This document shows positions 1-9,895 of a DNA stretch of 64,000 nt, in pieces. The translations under genes were made by a program, and so were the position numbers. This DNA is from Bedellia somnulentella. Its lineage: Eukaryota > Arthropoda > Insecta > Lepidoptera > Bedelliidae. The DNA lies in NCBI GenBank assembly GCA_963576735.1, contig OY755178.1, positions 19,530,001-19,594,000 on the forward strand. Reading direction: 5' to 3'. The stretch's first letter is position 1. Each line of letters opens with the position of its first letter. The notes beneath the pieces are model-generated. The model saw only the letters and a list, made by a program, of their open reading frames with translations. It did no database searches and had not been told where the DNA came from.

Positions 1-150
1 TTGGTGGTCTTATTGTTTAAACCAATCTCTTCCAGACAACCTTTGCATGGTGAGATCAGCAAGTTAATAAAAACAACAGGTAGATGTACAAGACATAATA
101 GAATGGGAGTAGCAACTATTTTACATAACTTATATTAAACAGTTAAAAAT
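1..150 (-). repeat. LINE-W 3' UTR fragment
   Basis: The first 150 bases match, with divergence, the 3' untranslated part of the LINE at 62730-63920. Both share a block around CTCTTCCAGACAACCTTTG followed by a GTAGATGTACAA block in the same order. No coding sequence is included, so this is the tail of a copy that starts outside the window or is truncated. Confidence 0.6.
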
Positions 151-151
151 T

Positions 152-400
152 TGCTGTGTAGTGTCGGCTTAAAATAGCACTACCCCATTTCTTCCGGTGG
201 GTGTACGTAAGAGGCGACTAACGGTATTGGGGCTTCTAAGGGATTTTTGGGTGATGCGGTTGGAGACCCATAACCAACAACCTTTATTTAACCTTCTTTT
301 CCCCACTCAATATTCCAAAAGTGGCTGAGGAATTTCTAATTTCTTAGCTCTGTCTACCACTTCCAGGGATTTATAGCCGTGAGTATGTGTATGTATTATA
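152..400 (+). repeat. SINE1 copy
   Basis: Near full-length copy of the commonest repeat in this window. It runs from GCTGTGTAGTGTCGGCTTA through GGCGACTAACGG and GGTTGGAGACCCAT to the tail block CGTGAGTATGTGTATGTAT. The internal GGTTGGAGACC resembles a pol III B box with one mismatch, but I could not place a convincing A box, so the origin of the head is uncertain. The 3' end carries the hairpin module shared with LINE-X and SINE2. Confidence 0.8.
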
Positions 401-496
401 TATTAAACAACTTAACAGTTAAGCTTATTTCTAGTGAAGAATTAAGGAATTATAAATAGTTTATCATTATCACTAATAAATAAATATAGTTTACAC

Positions 497-884
497 AATT
501 AAAACATAACATAAACGTTAACATAACATAAACGTTCACGCCGAATATCCCCGAAGGGGTTGGCAGAGGTACTAATACTTCTGAACATCACGTGACATTG
601 TCACCTGGTGTTCAGAGTACCCACGTTTTGCATGGACAGTGTACTCACGTGATAGGGGGCAGGCCTATCGCCGTTTTGTACGAATACACTGTCACATGAC
701 TAAGTACAACTCAGGCATGTGGGTTTCCTCACGATGTTTTCCCTCACCGTTAACAACCATGATAAATTAACCACACATATGTCTTTAGAAAAGACAAATT
801 GGTGTAGGCCCGACCCAGGATTTGAACACTAGTCGTTTGCACGATAACCGAGTGTTCTACCCACTGGGCTATCACGGTCTTCTA
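497..884 (-). repeat. SINE2 copy, tRNA-derived, full length
   Basis: Reads 5' to 3' on the minus strand. The head holds the A box TAGCCCAGTGG and the B box GTTCAAATC, both perfect matches to the pol III consensus. The body contains the GGCGATAGGCCTGCCCCC and CACCTGGTGTTCAGAG regions. It ends in CCTCTGCCAACCCCTTCGGG and a (TTATG)-type tail at about 497-535. Confidence 0.85.
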
Positions 885-944
885 ATTAAAAATACGTAAA
901 TATACATACATATAATCAATATATATATATATATATATACACAT

Positions 945-1196
945 ACATACATATATATATACTCACGGCTATAGATCCCTTGAAGGGGTAGCCAGAGCTA
1001 AGGAATAAGAAATTCCTCAGCCACTTTTGGAAAATTGAGTGGGCAAAAGATGGTTGAATAATGGTTTTTGTTGATGGGTCTCCAACCACATCACCCAATG
1101 TTCCCTTAAAAGCCCCAATACCGTTAGTCGCCTCCAACGTACACCCACCGAAAGTAATGGGGTAGCGCTATTCTAAGCCGGCACTACACAGCATTA
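945..1196 (-). repeat. SINE1 copy
   Basis: Full-length minus-strand copy. Its tail merges on the left into an (AT)n and (CATA)n tract at about 917-958. An open frame across it is only a repeat shadow. Confidence 0.8.
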
Positions 1197-1317
1197 ATTA
1201 AAATTATATGTATACACATACAAACATATGTGTAATACCTAAATGTCTACTGAGTTATACATGAAAAACTATGGCTATATTTATAAAATACACACATATT
1301 TATCATATAAATACAAT

Positions 1318-1512
1318 ACACACCTGGACCAAATAGAGTGTGTGCTCAAAAAGGCCGGCGTCCGAAGTATGAAGAATAAAAGAGCATGTATGAGAAGAAT
1401 GATGAATGTAACAGAAGCAAAAGTAATTTGCCTGGATCGTACAAAGTGGCGATCGATAGTCTCTGCCTACCCCAATGGGAACAATGGGCGTGAGTATAAG
1501 TAAGTAAGTAAA
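1318..1512 (+). pseudogene. LINE-X 3' end, 5'-truncated (RTE-like ORF C-terminus)
   Basis: The plus frame reads HLDQIECVLKKAGVRSMKNK, then RACMRR, DRTKWRSIVSAYPNG and REYK before a stop. This is the C-terminus typical of RTE-like LINE endonuclease/reverse-transcriptase proteins; the family is recognised from memory. The stop lies within a (GTAA)n simple tail, as expected of an RTE 3' end. Only the last ~60 residues remain. Related copies lie at 10498, 30838, 42300, 46715 and 58379. Confidence 0.75.
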
Positions 1513-1788
1513 TACAAGCCTTCATCGGGAACCCCCGACTTCCAAGTCCAAAAGCTAGTTACGTCCGATTTAGGCCATGGAATTTATCGGAATAATTATT
1601 GAAATGTAGGGTTTTTAAATGATGAGGTGAAGGTTGCAATAATATTATTTATTTAAATGATTAAACGGGCATATGAAATATCAATAATTTCTTTTAGTTT
1701 TCTTATTTGATACATTCATAATCACTCAAAGCTATAAATTCCAAAAGCGGAAAAAAAGAGTAAAAGTAAAAGATATTTATTTGGCAAA

Positions 1789-2966
1789 CTAGTGGATCGG
1801 CCCAGCTTCGCACGGGTAGCGTTGTTTTTTAAATATCTGAGTTTCTCCAGCTTTTCTGCTCAAGCTTTGTGAAATTTAGCGCAGTGATGGGAATTTATAG
1901 CACACCACCGCCATGCGCCCCCGCGCCGCCTCCCTGCTGCAGAGGGTGCGGGCCAGCCCCAACAACATCCTGCAAGCTATTGCGGATAGGGTGGATTCGC
2001 CTTATATATGGCATTGTATTAATCTTCAATGTAAATATAATAGTTAGGTAAAAGTAGTATTAAGTATTTTTTAAGGTGTCTAACATAGTTGATAAGTCTT
2101 GTTACTAACAATATGAACCCTGTTGCTTTGAATAAATATTTATTATTATAGCACTTCTGAACAGTGTAGCTTTGTGATTTTGAATGCGCTTTGATGAGCG
2201 TTTCAATATCTCCGTTATTAAGCAAAATTTCAGGTTGAGTTGAAGTTAAGTAAAACGCTATGAGGTATTCATAACAAACTAAAGTCTTGCAACTACTGGC
2301 GCCATCTAGTATGTAATATGTAAATTAGTAAGGATTTGGTTTTGGTTACGGGTGCAACGGCTTATTTCATGTATAATTTCGGTGTTTATGTACCGATTTC
2401 TATGATTCTTTTTTTATTAAATAGGTAATAATGTTAACATTTTGAAATGAATAAGATTATTATAAACGTAAGAGTAAACAAATATAAACAGATTGCTCCG
2501 AACTGCTAAGCTATCAGGAGTTACATGTGTTATTATGAGTCAACCATAAAAGATAGACACATGCTGTTGCAGGTTATATTTTAGACAATTTTGTGAGGAA
2601 TATTTCCGTAATACTTTATTTCTATGTAATTTTAACCATTAAGGCTGCACACGCGACGGAAGCTTAAAAAATGGAGTTACTTCTCCCGTTTTCCCAAAAT
2701 TCAACTTTACTACCGTGCTGAAAAGTGTTCTATAACCTGCCCCGGAGTATGAAGAATAATTGTGCCAAGTTTCGTTAAAATCCATCGAGTAGTTTTTGTT
2801 TCCATAAGGAACATACAAACAGACAGACAGATAGACAGACAGACAAAAATTTTACTGATTGCATTTTTTGCATTAGTATCGATCACTAATCACCCCCTGA
2901 TAGTTATTCTGAAAATATATTTAATGTACAGAATTGACCTCTCTACAGATTTATTATAAGTATAGA
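1789..2966 (-). mobile_element. Helitron A (non-autonomous)
   Basis: On the minus strand it begins TCTATACTTATAATAAAT, is preceded by A, and ends in CTAG followed by T, with the subterminal hairpin CCCGTGCGAAGCTGGG. These are the hallmarks of A^T-inserting Helitrons. A CAGA-type microsatellite lies near 2820. No Rep/helicase frame is present, so it must have been moved in trans. It shares its body with the Helitrons at 19214, 44801, 48084 and 61774. A 242 bp retro-insertion sits inside it at 1904-2145. Confidence 0.85.
1904..2145 (+). pseudogene. 5'-truncated retroelement nested in Helitron A, 9-bp TSD
   Basis: This stretch is absent from the other Helitron copies and is bracketed by the direct repeat TTATAGCAC (1895-1903 and 2146-2154). 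Bases 1904-2047 stay open and encode a GC-rich C-terminal peptide, TTAMRPRAASLLQRVRASPN onward, including ADRVDSPYIW and a TAG stop. An AT-rich 3' UTR ends GAATAAATATTTATTATTA. The target-site duplication and tail point to LINE-type insertion. I do not recognise the protein family; a retro-copied host mRNA end is the alternative. Confidence 0.65.
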
Positions 2967-3435
2967 TAGATAGATTAACACACACACAAACACAAACAAA
3001 AACAGTATGACACAATACAAAACACAAAGATAAAAAAATACAGGAAATACATTAAATGAACATTGCAGAAAGGGTGTCGTATCAGCATGTGTGCCTGGAA
3101 CGGGACACAGACCGTTCCGAGACAAGTGTGAAACGGGTGGAATGATTTAAAATTTATTAAAATTGTATAATTACGGATGGATGATGATTGGTTCAGCCAG
3201 TAGTGACCGCTGTTTTTACTTACTGGTATTTCTGTTTCATGTTAGTACGGTGTACTACCCACGGGAAAATATATTGAACTTAATTTCCAAGCCGACATAA
3301 CACGGCAAAACAAATCATATACGATGCATAGATAACATGATTGTAAAGTAATAAGCAATGAACAACAACAATACTAATAAAGATATTGATAACAAAGCAA
3401 TCCTTTTACAGCGTTCATGGCTGATTTCTCATCAA

Positions 3436-5239
3436 TGCACAGTGATTCGCGTAGAACAAGCTAGGTGGACAAAAGTCATTGTCCAATTTCCTGGAATTGA
3501 TCGTTTCATGTTGTCAAGAACCACCCTATTATCTCATTTCCAAGAATTGATTGTGCAAAGTCCCGTTATGGCGTGCTAATGAGGTGTTAAAGGGTAAGTA
3601 ATGACGATTATTACTAATTTGTAATCGTCTCAGTTGCAATTTTGCCACACATTCGACAACACCTCATGACTTGTGCAGTAAACGAATCAGTGTTTTGTGC
3701 TATGGATCCTATTAGTACAGGTAAGAACATTATATTTTTATAGAAATCTTACTCCTAGGTAACTAAATCCAATAAAATTTTACGGTCTAAAGGATAGTAG
3801 GAATAACACAAAAAAATATAATTCTTTATAATGTTTTATAGACTGCAACTTTTTGTCTCCACATGTCTCCGGGTTAGATTTTATATATGTCGTAGATCTA
3901 AGTCTAAACTTAATATTAAACATCACTTTCCATGCTCCTTTTTTGCTCTAACATTGTTTTTATTTTTTTTACAGAGCAAGTGCTTAGTGTTTCGAAAATT
4001 GAATTTTTCGAAGAGTGGATCAAACACGATAAAGAAAACAGAAATTCACACATTTTTGATTTCCTTTCGGTTAAATTTGATCTCTCAAATATAACCGAAG
4101 TATCCTTGCGTGATATCACCAAGAGCATCGCTGCTAGTAGCACGAAAATAGCCCAAAAATGGAATATTGTTAGTCGCATTAGGGAAAGGTTTCTCTCTAT
4201 GCATAAAACATGGCTGGAAGGCACAGACTTTCATTTCAAGGTGTCTGTTAACCCTCCAGTTGTCACCACTTCTACTGAGGGTGCTCAGCGACCGGGAAGA
4301 CCTCAAAAGAGCTTTGAGGAGTCATCATATAAAACAAAAAAACGACGTGTGAACGGCATCGTTTCTGGATGGAGTGCATAAAAGTTGGCAATTGCTGCAG
4401 AAGTAGCTAGTAGATCGGAAGGCAAGCGGAAGAAAATTTGATATTATCTTAAGAACCCTTGCCTCAGGCTATGATATAAATTTAGAAAAATTTGAAGAAG
4501 CTTGTCGTGAAACGCGTGAGCTGTATCTAAGTCTGTATTCGTGGTATTTCATGCCCGTTACCGTGCATAAGATCCTTGTGCATAGTATACAATACAGGTA
4601 TTAAAAACAGCACTTCTTCCGATTGGACAATTCTCCGAAGAAGCCCTAGAAGCGCGTAATAAAGACCTGCGCCGATTTCACTTGCACAATACGCGGAAGA
4701 CGTCTCGCATTGCCACGAATACAGACCTATTACACATGCTTTAACTACATCCGACCCTTTAATTAACGCCTTCAGAGATATGCCCAGGAAAAAGACTGAA
4801 AAGTTAAATTCGGAAGTTTTAAAATTAGTTATCCCGCCTTCGGTGCCCATTTCGCGACCTTATGTAAATATCCCTCGCAATGAAAATGATTCCATAGAGT
4901 CGGATTCTTCAGATGATAATAGTCATAGGGGATGATTGTAACATATATAGAATATTATTTTTTAAGTAGCTGACTTGTAAACATTTGTTTTTCATATTAG
5001 TTTTAAGTTTAGAAAAATGTTTAATGTGGAAGAAATCATGATTTTTGCATTTATTTTAATATATATATATTTTTTTTTTCATTTTTTGTATTTTTATTTA
5101 CACCATCCCCCTCCCATTTAACTTAAGTAATGAAATGTGAAAAAAAAGTACAGAATACGTATGATTAAGCACATATAGACCCATTCGAGTCGAAAAATAA
5201 TTTTGTCCAGCTAGCTTGTTCTACGCGAATCACTGTGCA
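3436..5239. mobile_element. 1.8 kb TIR DNA element with decayed gene
   Basis: The ends form ~39 bp inverted repeats beginning TGCACAGTGATTCGCGTAGA, with a single G/C mismatch in the part followed by TGGACAAAA. The left repeat starts at 3436 and the right one ends at 5239. The space between is filled by one broken gene in plus orientation (3702-4932). I could not find a clear target-site duplication, so the superfamily is not assigned from the ends. Confidence 0.7.
3702..4932 (+). pseudogene. Decayed transposon-encoded protein (GRPQKSFEESS family)
   Basis: Exon 1 is 3702-3720 (ATG to a GTAAGA donor). A TTTTTTTTACAG acceptor leads into exon 2 at 3975, joining as MDPISTEQVLSVSKIEFFEE. Exon 2 runs through GRPQKSFEESS and is stopped by TAA at about 4379, with the original frame visible just downstream (KLAIAAEVASRSEGK). 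After a large internal loss, the C-terminal half follows at about 4440-4932: EKFEEACRETRELY, WYFMPVTVHKILVHS, LLPIGQFSEEALEARNKD and SDPLINAF, ending in a Ser/Asp-rich tail before TGA. At least two stops or frameshifts separate these blocks. From memory, proteins with these blocks are encoded by repeated insect and cnidarian elements; I know no established function. It is non-functional here. Confidence 0.7.
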
Positions 5240-5539
5240 ATGACTTGATCCCGGGGGCCGCAGATAAGGCACGTCTTGCTGCGTCATCCACGTGTCACCC
5301 ACGTGGTCACGTGACTTCGCTGAACCTAATTGACAGTTAACAGTTCTTGTTCGCCGAACATAATAAGCCTTTCTCAACTGACTAGGTTGTTATTACAGCA
5401 TCCACGTGTAAAATTAAATTGTGCACAATTGCTTTCGTGGCCTTGTAAAACTTTTGGCTCACAATTCGAATCTCTCGGATAGTATTTGCAAGGGGGGTTC
5501 ACAAATTCAGTTTATGAGGTTAAGGTGAATTTGTGCTTC

Positions 5540-5712
5540 AGACGGCATGTTAACTGTCACTGCAGTAGCATTTGTCTGTCACCCTGCATTAGGCCCGCGT
5601 GGTGGACTGTGGAGCCTATTTGGTATAGGCCCGAGTCTCTTGGTGGGGATGTATAAGGCCTGTGAGGAAGTTACGTAACACCCATCACAGACCATTGTGT
5701 ACTGGAGCTAAA
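5540..5712 (+). repeat. SINE3 3' remnant
   Basis: The segment with GCGTGGTGGACT and CTTGGTGGGGATGTATAAGG matches the 3' half of the better copy at 58840-59135. The head is missing. A GTAAATAAATAAAGAATAAA run follows at about 5735. Confidence 0.5.
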
Positions 5713-5920
5713 CGTAGCAAGCATGCAAGACCTGTAAATAAATAAAGAATAAAAAGAAACTACTCCCCAACAGGGGACATAAGTAGACATCATCGAGCCT
5801 AACTATATAGGATGTTTTAGTCATAGCCCTTAGACTAAAGTGAGTTCAGAAGAAGTACTAAGTAAGTAATAAAATCAAAGAATATCATGGTATTCTGACA
5901 AACAGAAGTATAACTTGAAT

Positions 5921-6112
5921 GTTTTTGTTCATGAAAACCTCATGTGGGGATTATTACTAATAAATAAAGAATAAATAAAGGAAAGAAAAATTTCGACACA
6001 GGCGGGAATCGAACTCGCGACCTCGGGTACGCTCGGTCGCGGGTTCGATTCCCGCCTGTGTCGAAAATTTTCTTTACTTTATTTATTCTTTATTTATAAG
6101 TAAACAGAATTA
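5921..6112. mobile_element. tRNA-bearing foldback element, copy 1
   Basis: The left end has GTTCATGAAAACCTCATGTG and GGGGATTATTAC, followed by AATAAAG/GAAAGAAAAATTTCGAC. The centre is an inverted repeat of ~62 bp arms. Each arm contains the T-arm half of a tRNA (GCGGGTTCGATTCCCGC) and meets the other across a loop at about 6030. The right arm ends in TTTATTATTCTTTATTT-like sequence. The anticodon and D arms are lost in this copy. Similar copies lie at 9618, 36834, 55919, 59690 and 63929. Confidence 0.7.
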
Positions 6113-6368
6113 TACTTCAAATCGGTACACATTGTCTGCAACAGTTGGGATGGGACCAATTTAATAATCATGCTGTGCATACGAACATAAAATAAAACGT
6201 AGCTATATTAACTTTGTTGTTGTCATCTTGGTAATTCATGTGTAAAATAAGTATGATTTTAGTTCCGCTTGGTTTTAATCGTCACATAGTGTGTGGTCAT
6301 TTTAATAAATGATTCTGTTTAGCGAGATGGCTATTCCCACCGCGGGACCGCCTTATGATTACACCGCA

Positions 6369-6400
6369 GTACGCGCCGCCGCCGCCGCCGCCGCCGCCCT
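6369..6400 (+). repeat. (GCC)n microsatellite in GC-rich patch
   Basis: About eight GCC units lie in a local GC-rich patch of roughly 80 bp (6340-6425) within otherwise AT-rich DNA. No open frame or splice pattern ties it to a gene. Confidence 0.8.
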
Positions 6401-6491
6401 CGCTGCACGAGACTCGCCACGCCGATAAAAATATCACATCACTTTTAACATGTGCTTTGGATTATGTAATCACCCCTTAGTCTATATTACA

Positions 6492-6880
6492 TACGTACAT
6501 ATACTTACGGCTATATTTCCCTAGAAAGGGTAACCAGAGCTAAGGAATTATAAATTCCTCAGCCACTTTTGGGAGTTGAGTGGGGAAAAGATAGTAAAAA
6601 TAAAGGTTTTTGGTGATGGGTCTCCAATCGCATCGCCCAAAACCCAATAAAAGCCCCAATACCCTTACGCCCGATTTCTGAATTGAGTATTCAAGCTGAG
6701 AACGACTTAAGTATCGTTTTGTCTCATTCAGTTGTTAAGATTTAAATGCGACAGAACGATGCTTAAGTTGCTTTCAGCTGGAATACTGAATTAAGAAATC
6801 GGGCGTTAGTCGCCTCTTACGACACCCGTGGGTAGAAAGGGGTAGCGACATTCTAAGCCGGCACTACACGGCAAAGTTTA
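6492..6880 (-). repeat. SINE1 copy interrupted by a hairpin MITE
   Basis: Minus-strand SINE1 with both ends present. At 6668-6805 a 138 bp palindromic element splits the conserved ACCGTTAGTCGCC region. Removing it and one TTA restores the SINE1 sequence. Confidence 0.85.
6668..6805. mobile_element. PIF/Harbinger-type hairpin MITE
   Basis: The element is palindromic over nearly its whole length. Both ends read CGCCCGATTTCT inward, and the arms match for ~60 bp with scattered mismatches. It is flanked by the 3 bp duplication TTA (6665-6667 and 6806-6808), the TWA-type target of PIF/Harbinger transposons. It has no coding capacity. Confidence 0.8.
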
Positions 6881-7377
6881 TATTACTTATTTCATTAAAA
6901 CATAGTATACGTAGTATTAACAAACATACATATAGACAAGGCTAATCCTTAATTAAAATAGCCAGAGCAGTCAGTGATGGGTCACCAGGCACATTCCTCA
7001 ACAGCCAAATGTTCTGGTACCAAATATACGTAGATTCTGGGATGGCGGTGTGGTGGGTGATACACTCAATATGCAGTTTGGTTAGTCGTGTGATAAGTTG
7101 GACCAAAGACTTCGGTCATTGTCATAAGGTCGCGCGACGGATTGGTTATTTAGGAGAATTGTACAGGAGGCATTTGGCCAGCAATAGGTTTCTATGGGAG
7201 GAATAATGATTAGCTCATGTTCGAATGCACTTTTGTTAAACTGTTGTTGTAGGCTTGTATAAAAGTGTCATTTAGGAAACATGATCGTCAGCTTAACACA
7301 AGTTAGTCCATTTTTTAGTTCTTAACTCCTATTTATTGAACAGCCTTGAGCTCAGTAGGGAGCAGCGCCTCTCTGCT
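6881..7377. other. No recognised feature
   Basis: This is single-copy-looking DNA. A 65-codon open frame at 7009-7206 shows no family resemblance and no supporting signals. Confidence 0.4.
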
Positions 7378-7500
7378 AGGGAAAAACATCGCGACGAGAC
7401 TCACATGGCTGAGTTGTATTTAGTCATGTGACAGTGTATTCGTACAAAAACGGCGATAGGCCTGCCCCTTATCACGTGAATACACTGTCTTATGAGGGTT
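7378..7500 (+). repeat. SINE2 middle fragment
   Basis: Contains the GACTCACATGGCTGAGTTG and GGCGATAGGCCTGCCCC blocks of SINE2. Head and tail are missing. Confidence 0.7.
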
Positions 7501-7809
7501 TTCACGGGGCAACTTTACTTGTATTTGATCGTTTATTTGCACAGAACCTTGAGCGTAGGTCGCAGAAGGTGGGACTCACTGTCACATGACCAGGTAAAGT
7601 CAATGATATTGTGACCATCCGTATTTTATTTCCTTAAAATGTTTGTGACCTTCCGCGAATGGGTTTACATACAATACTTCTGGATTGAAGGTTGTTTCCT
7701 CAGCTCAGGTCAGGTTAGTAAATATAGTCCGGACGTGAAGGTTTGAAGCTGGGAACGTTAATTACTGTATGCGGTGTAGAAAGAATCATAGTCAATGTTT
7801 AACTGTTGG

Positions 7810-7916
7810 CGTGCGTAACACCAGGTGACAAAGTCACGTGATGTTCAGAAGTATTAGTACCTCTGCCAACCCCTTCGGGGATATTCGGCGTGAACGTTTA
7901 TGTTATGTTATGTTTT
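7810..7916 (+). repeat. 5'-truncated SINE2, inserted next to another SINE2
   Basis: Only the last ~105 bp are present, from the ACACCAGGTGACAAAGTCAC region to the TTATGTTATG tail. It is flanked by TTTAACTGTTGG at about 7798 and 7917. This looks like a 12 bp target-site duplication and would make it a 5'-truncated retro-insertion. Confidence 0.65.
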
Positions 7917-7924
7917 TTTTAACT

Positions 7925-8133
7925 GTTGGGCCTACACCAGTTTGTATTTTCTTAAGACATATGTGTAGTTGATTCATCATGGATGTTAAGGGTGATAAAA
8001 TTGCGACAGGCCTGCCACCTATTACTGGGTGGGTGCTCTGAACACCATGTGGCAATGTCACGTAACGTAATGTTCAGAAGAATGAGTGCCTCTGCCAACA
8101 CCTTCGGGGATATACGGTGTGAACGTTTGAGTT
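7925..8133 (+). repeat. SINE2 fragment with internal deletion
   Basis: Starts at GGGCCTACACC, just after the tRNA-like head, and ends at the GGTGTGAACG tail block. The ACATGGCTGAG part is missing. It is more diverged than the neighbouring copy. Confidence 0.7.
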
Positions 8134-8605
8134 CCAGTTTCAATTTCTTATTTTATTTTTGATGATGTCGGTCGTACGCAGAGGTTATAAAAATGAGTAC
8201 ATCATTTTGAAATGTATTTAGTGTTCGTGTCGGTATGGTGTCAGCTAAGAATCCATATTTATTTTGTGGGTGTAAGAAGTGCAATGCAAAAGAAAAGAAT
8301 TATGTGGCTGAAATCGATACCTAGCTATAACCAAAAATCTATTATTTTCTTATGTCTTCCAAAAAACAACCTCCAACAGGGATTGAGCTATTGTTGATTC
8401 CGAAGCTCTATCTAGTCGCCTTTGAGATCTATAGCTTTAGAAGTATAGGGTTGTAATGTTTCAGTAATTTGCACACTTAATAGCATAAAAACGACGCGAA
8501 TGAAGTCGCAAAATTAATAAACTATTGCAATAAAATGTTATCAAAGCATGATAAGTCTTAAACGTCAACCTAAATTGTTTTCGTTTTTACTGATCTACCG
8601 CAACA
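8134..8605. other. No recognised feature
   Basis: AT-rich sequence. The 61-codon frame at 8212-8397 has no supporting features. Confidence 0.4.
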
Positions 8606-8862
8606 TATACATACATACATACATATACTCACGGCTATAAATCCCTAAAAGGGGTAGCCAAAGCAAAGGAACTAGAAGTTCCTCAGCCACTTTTGGAAAG
8701 TTGAGTGGGGAAAAGATGGCAAAGTAAGTGATGTTCTTGATGGGTCTCCAACCGCATCGCCCAAAAATCCCTTAAAAGCCCCAATACCGTTAGTCGCCTC
8801 TTACGTACACCCACCGGTAGAAATGGGGTAGTGTTATTCTAAGCTACACTACACAACATAAC
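8606..8862 (-). repeat. SINE1 copy
   Basis: Full-length minus-strand copy with a (CATA)n tail at about 8607-8628. Confidence 0.85.
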
Positions 8863-9327
8863 ATGTATATATGAATATATATAATGTGTCTAATTGAGAT
8901 AGTGCAGAAAATATTATTAATTGGAAATTTTAAGTTAGCTCGTAAAATGATTGCCTAGCATTTCCTGTGTATCCTTATCATATCGAAGCAGGGCACGACT
9001 CGCTCTTAACGTTTGTTTGACATTGCTTCACGATGAACAATAAGGAAAACTACAAAAATTAAGATTTATTAGCACATGGATGTAGATTTAATCTTATCTA
9101 CTTGCCAACTCTGCGCCAAAATCTTCGTGTTGGTATTTGTATAATGAGGAAAATTTGAGTAAACATTTCTGTACACATCTGCATATGTTTTCTTATAACA
9201 TGCGTCATTGTTTTCATTCTTTAATGCGATAGATTAATATATAATCCTAAAACTATTAACTAGTCGCCACGTCATGCGATATGGGTAAAGGAGCTGGAGT
9301 TTTTCAAATGATTGGTGGATGGAGCGT
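8863..9327. other. No recognised feature
   Basis: AT-rich sequence. I saw no gene or repeat homology to the rest of the window. Confidence 0.4.
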
Positions 9328-9617
9328 TTGCAATTGGCCTAGACCTCGTTTTTAAAACATACCCTTTTTAAAACGCTTAGATTAGCTTCACCTATATGTA
9401 TGTAAGTATGTATGTATGTATGTGTACTCGACTCCTTTAAACTCGATTTTGACCCACTTTAAACGGACCTATGGAACTCAAAATTTGAACACTTATCGAG
9501 AATCAGGAACAATATAATAATTTCATATGTTCATTCCGCTATCCTAATTAGGGTCGCCAGGATTAAATAATTTCAAATAATTCAGTGCTAAAAATTTAAC
9601 AATAAAATATAGTTTAA

Positions 9618-9895
9618 ATCTTTTTGTTCATGAAAACCTCATGTGGGGATTATTACTAATAAATCTTCCGAATTAGTTCAAATTCGGAGGTAGGAAACGC
9701 AAACACTACTTAAACGTGTAAAAGAAATAAAGGATAGAAGAATTTCGCACTGGCAGCCAATTGACACGGTGGCTCAGTTGGCAGAGCGTCGGGGCGTATA
9801 CCCGAGGTCGCGGGTTCGATTCCCGTCTGTGTCGAAATTTTTCTTTCCTTTATTCATTCTTTATTTATTAGTAATAAAATATCGTTTAAATAAAA
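9618..9895. mobile_element. tRNA-bearing foldback element, copy 2
   Basis: The left end repeats the GTTCATGAAAACCTCATGTG terminus. A 110 bp spacer (CTTCCGAATTAGTTC onward) precedes a complete tRNA-like sequence. The right end is GAAATTTTTCTTTCC/TTTATTAGTAAT. The spacer is partly shared with copy 4 at 55919-56150. Confidence 0.7.
9763..9834 (+). tRNA. tRNA-like cloverleaf in foldback element
   Basis: This 72 nt sequence folds as a full cloverleaf: acceptor GACACGG with CTGTGTC (one G-U), D stem GCTC/GAGC, anticodon stem TCGGG/CCCGA around loop GCGTATA, and T arm GCGGG-TTCGATT-CCCGT. Position 33 is C, not the universal U, and the apparent anticodon GTA does not come with tRNA-Tyr features. Three intact copies share the same flanks. 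It is therefore probably a repeat-borne tRNA relic, not a working gene. Confidence 0.5.

Larger units (their letters stand above)
1755..3135 (-). repeat. LINE-Y 3' end split by Helitron A
   Basis: Bases 1755-1788 and 2967-3135 together match one continuous stretch at about 49565-49790. On the minus strand the right part encodes a CLGTVCVPFQAHML-like peptide, whose counterpart in the other copy reads CLGMVCVPFQTHML. The end of the element is TTTGCCAAATAAAT followed by an ACTTTT-rich tail. The Helitron at 1789-2966 interrupts it. The LINE clade is not identified. Confidence 0.5.

Noticed and set aside
1869..2051. 60-codon Pro/Cys-rich frame (PPPCAPAPPPCC) as a captured host exon
   Set aside because: It starts in Helitron sequence and crosses a target-site duplication. 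The frame that begins exactly at the insertion and ends near the UTR is the other one, and it is better explained as a retroelement end.
1789..2966. Autonomous Helitron with Rep/helicase gene
   Set aside because: None of the six Helitrons contains a frame long enough for, or resembling, a Rep-helicase protein.
9763..9834. tRNA-Tyr or tRNA-Ile gene
   Set aside because: The cloverleaf is good, but position 33 is C, the anticodon is ambiguous, and several copies share transposon flanks. Treated as repeat-borne.
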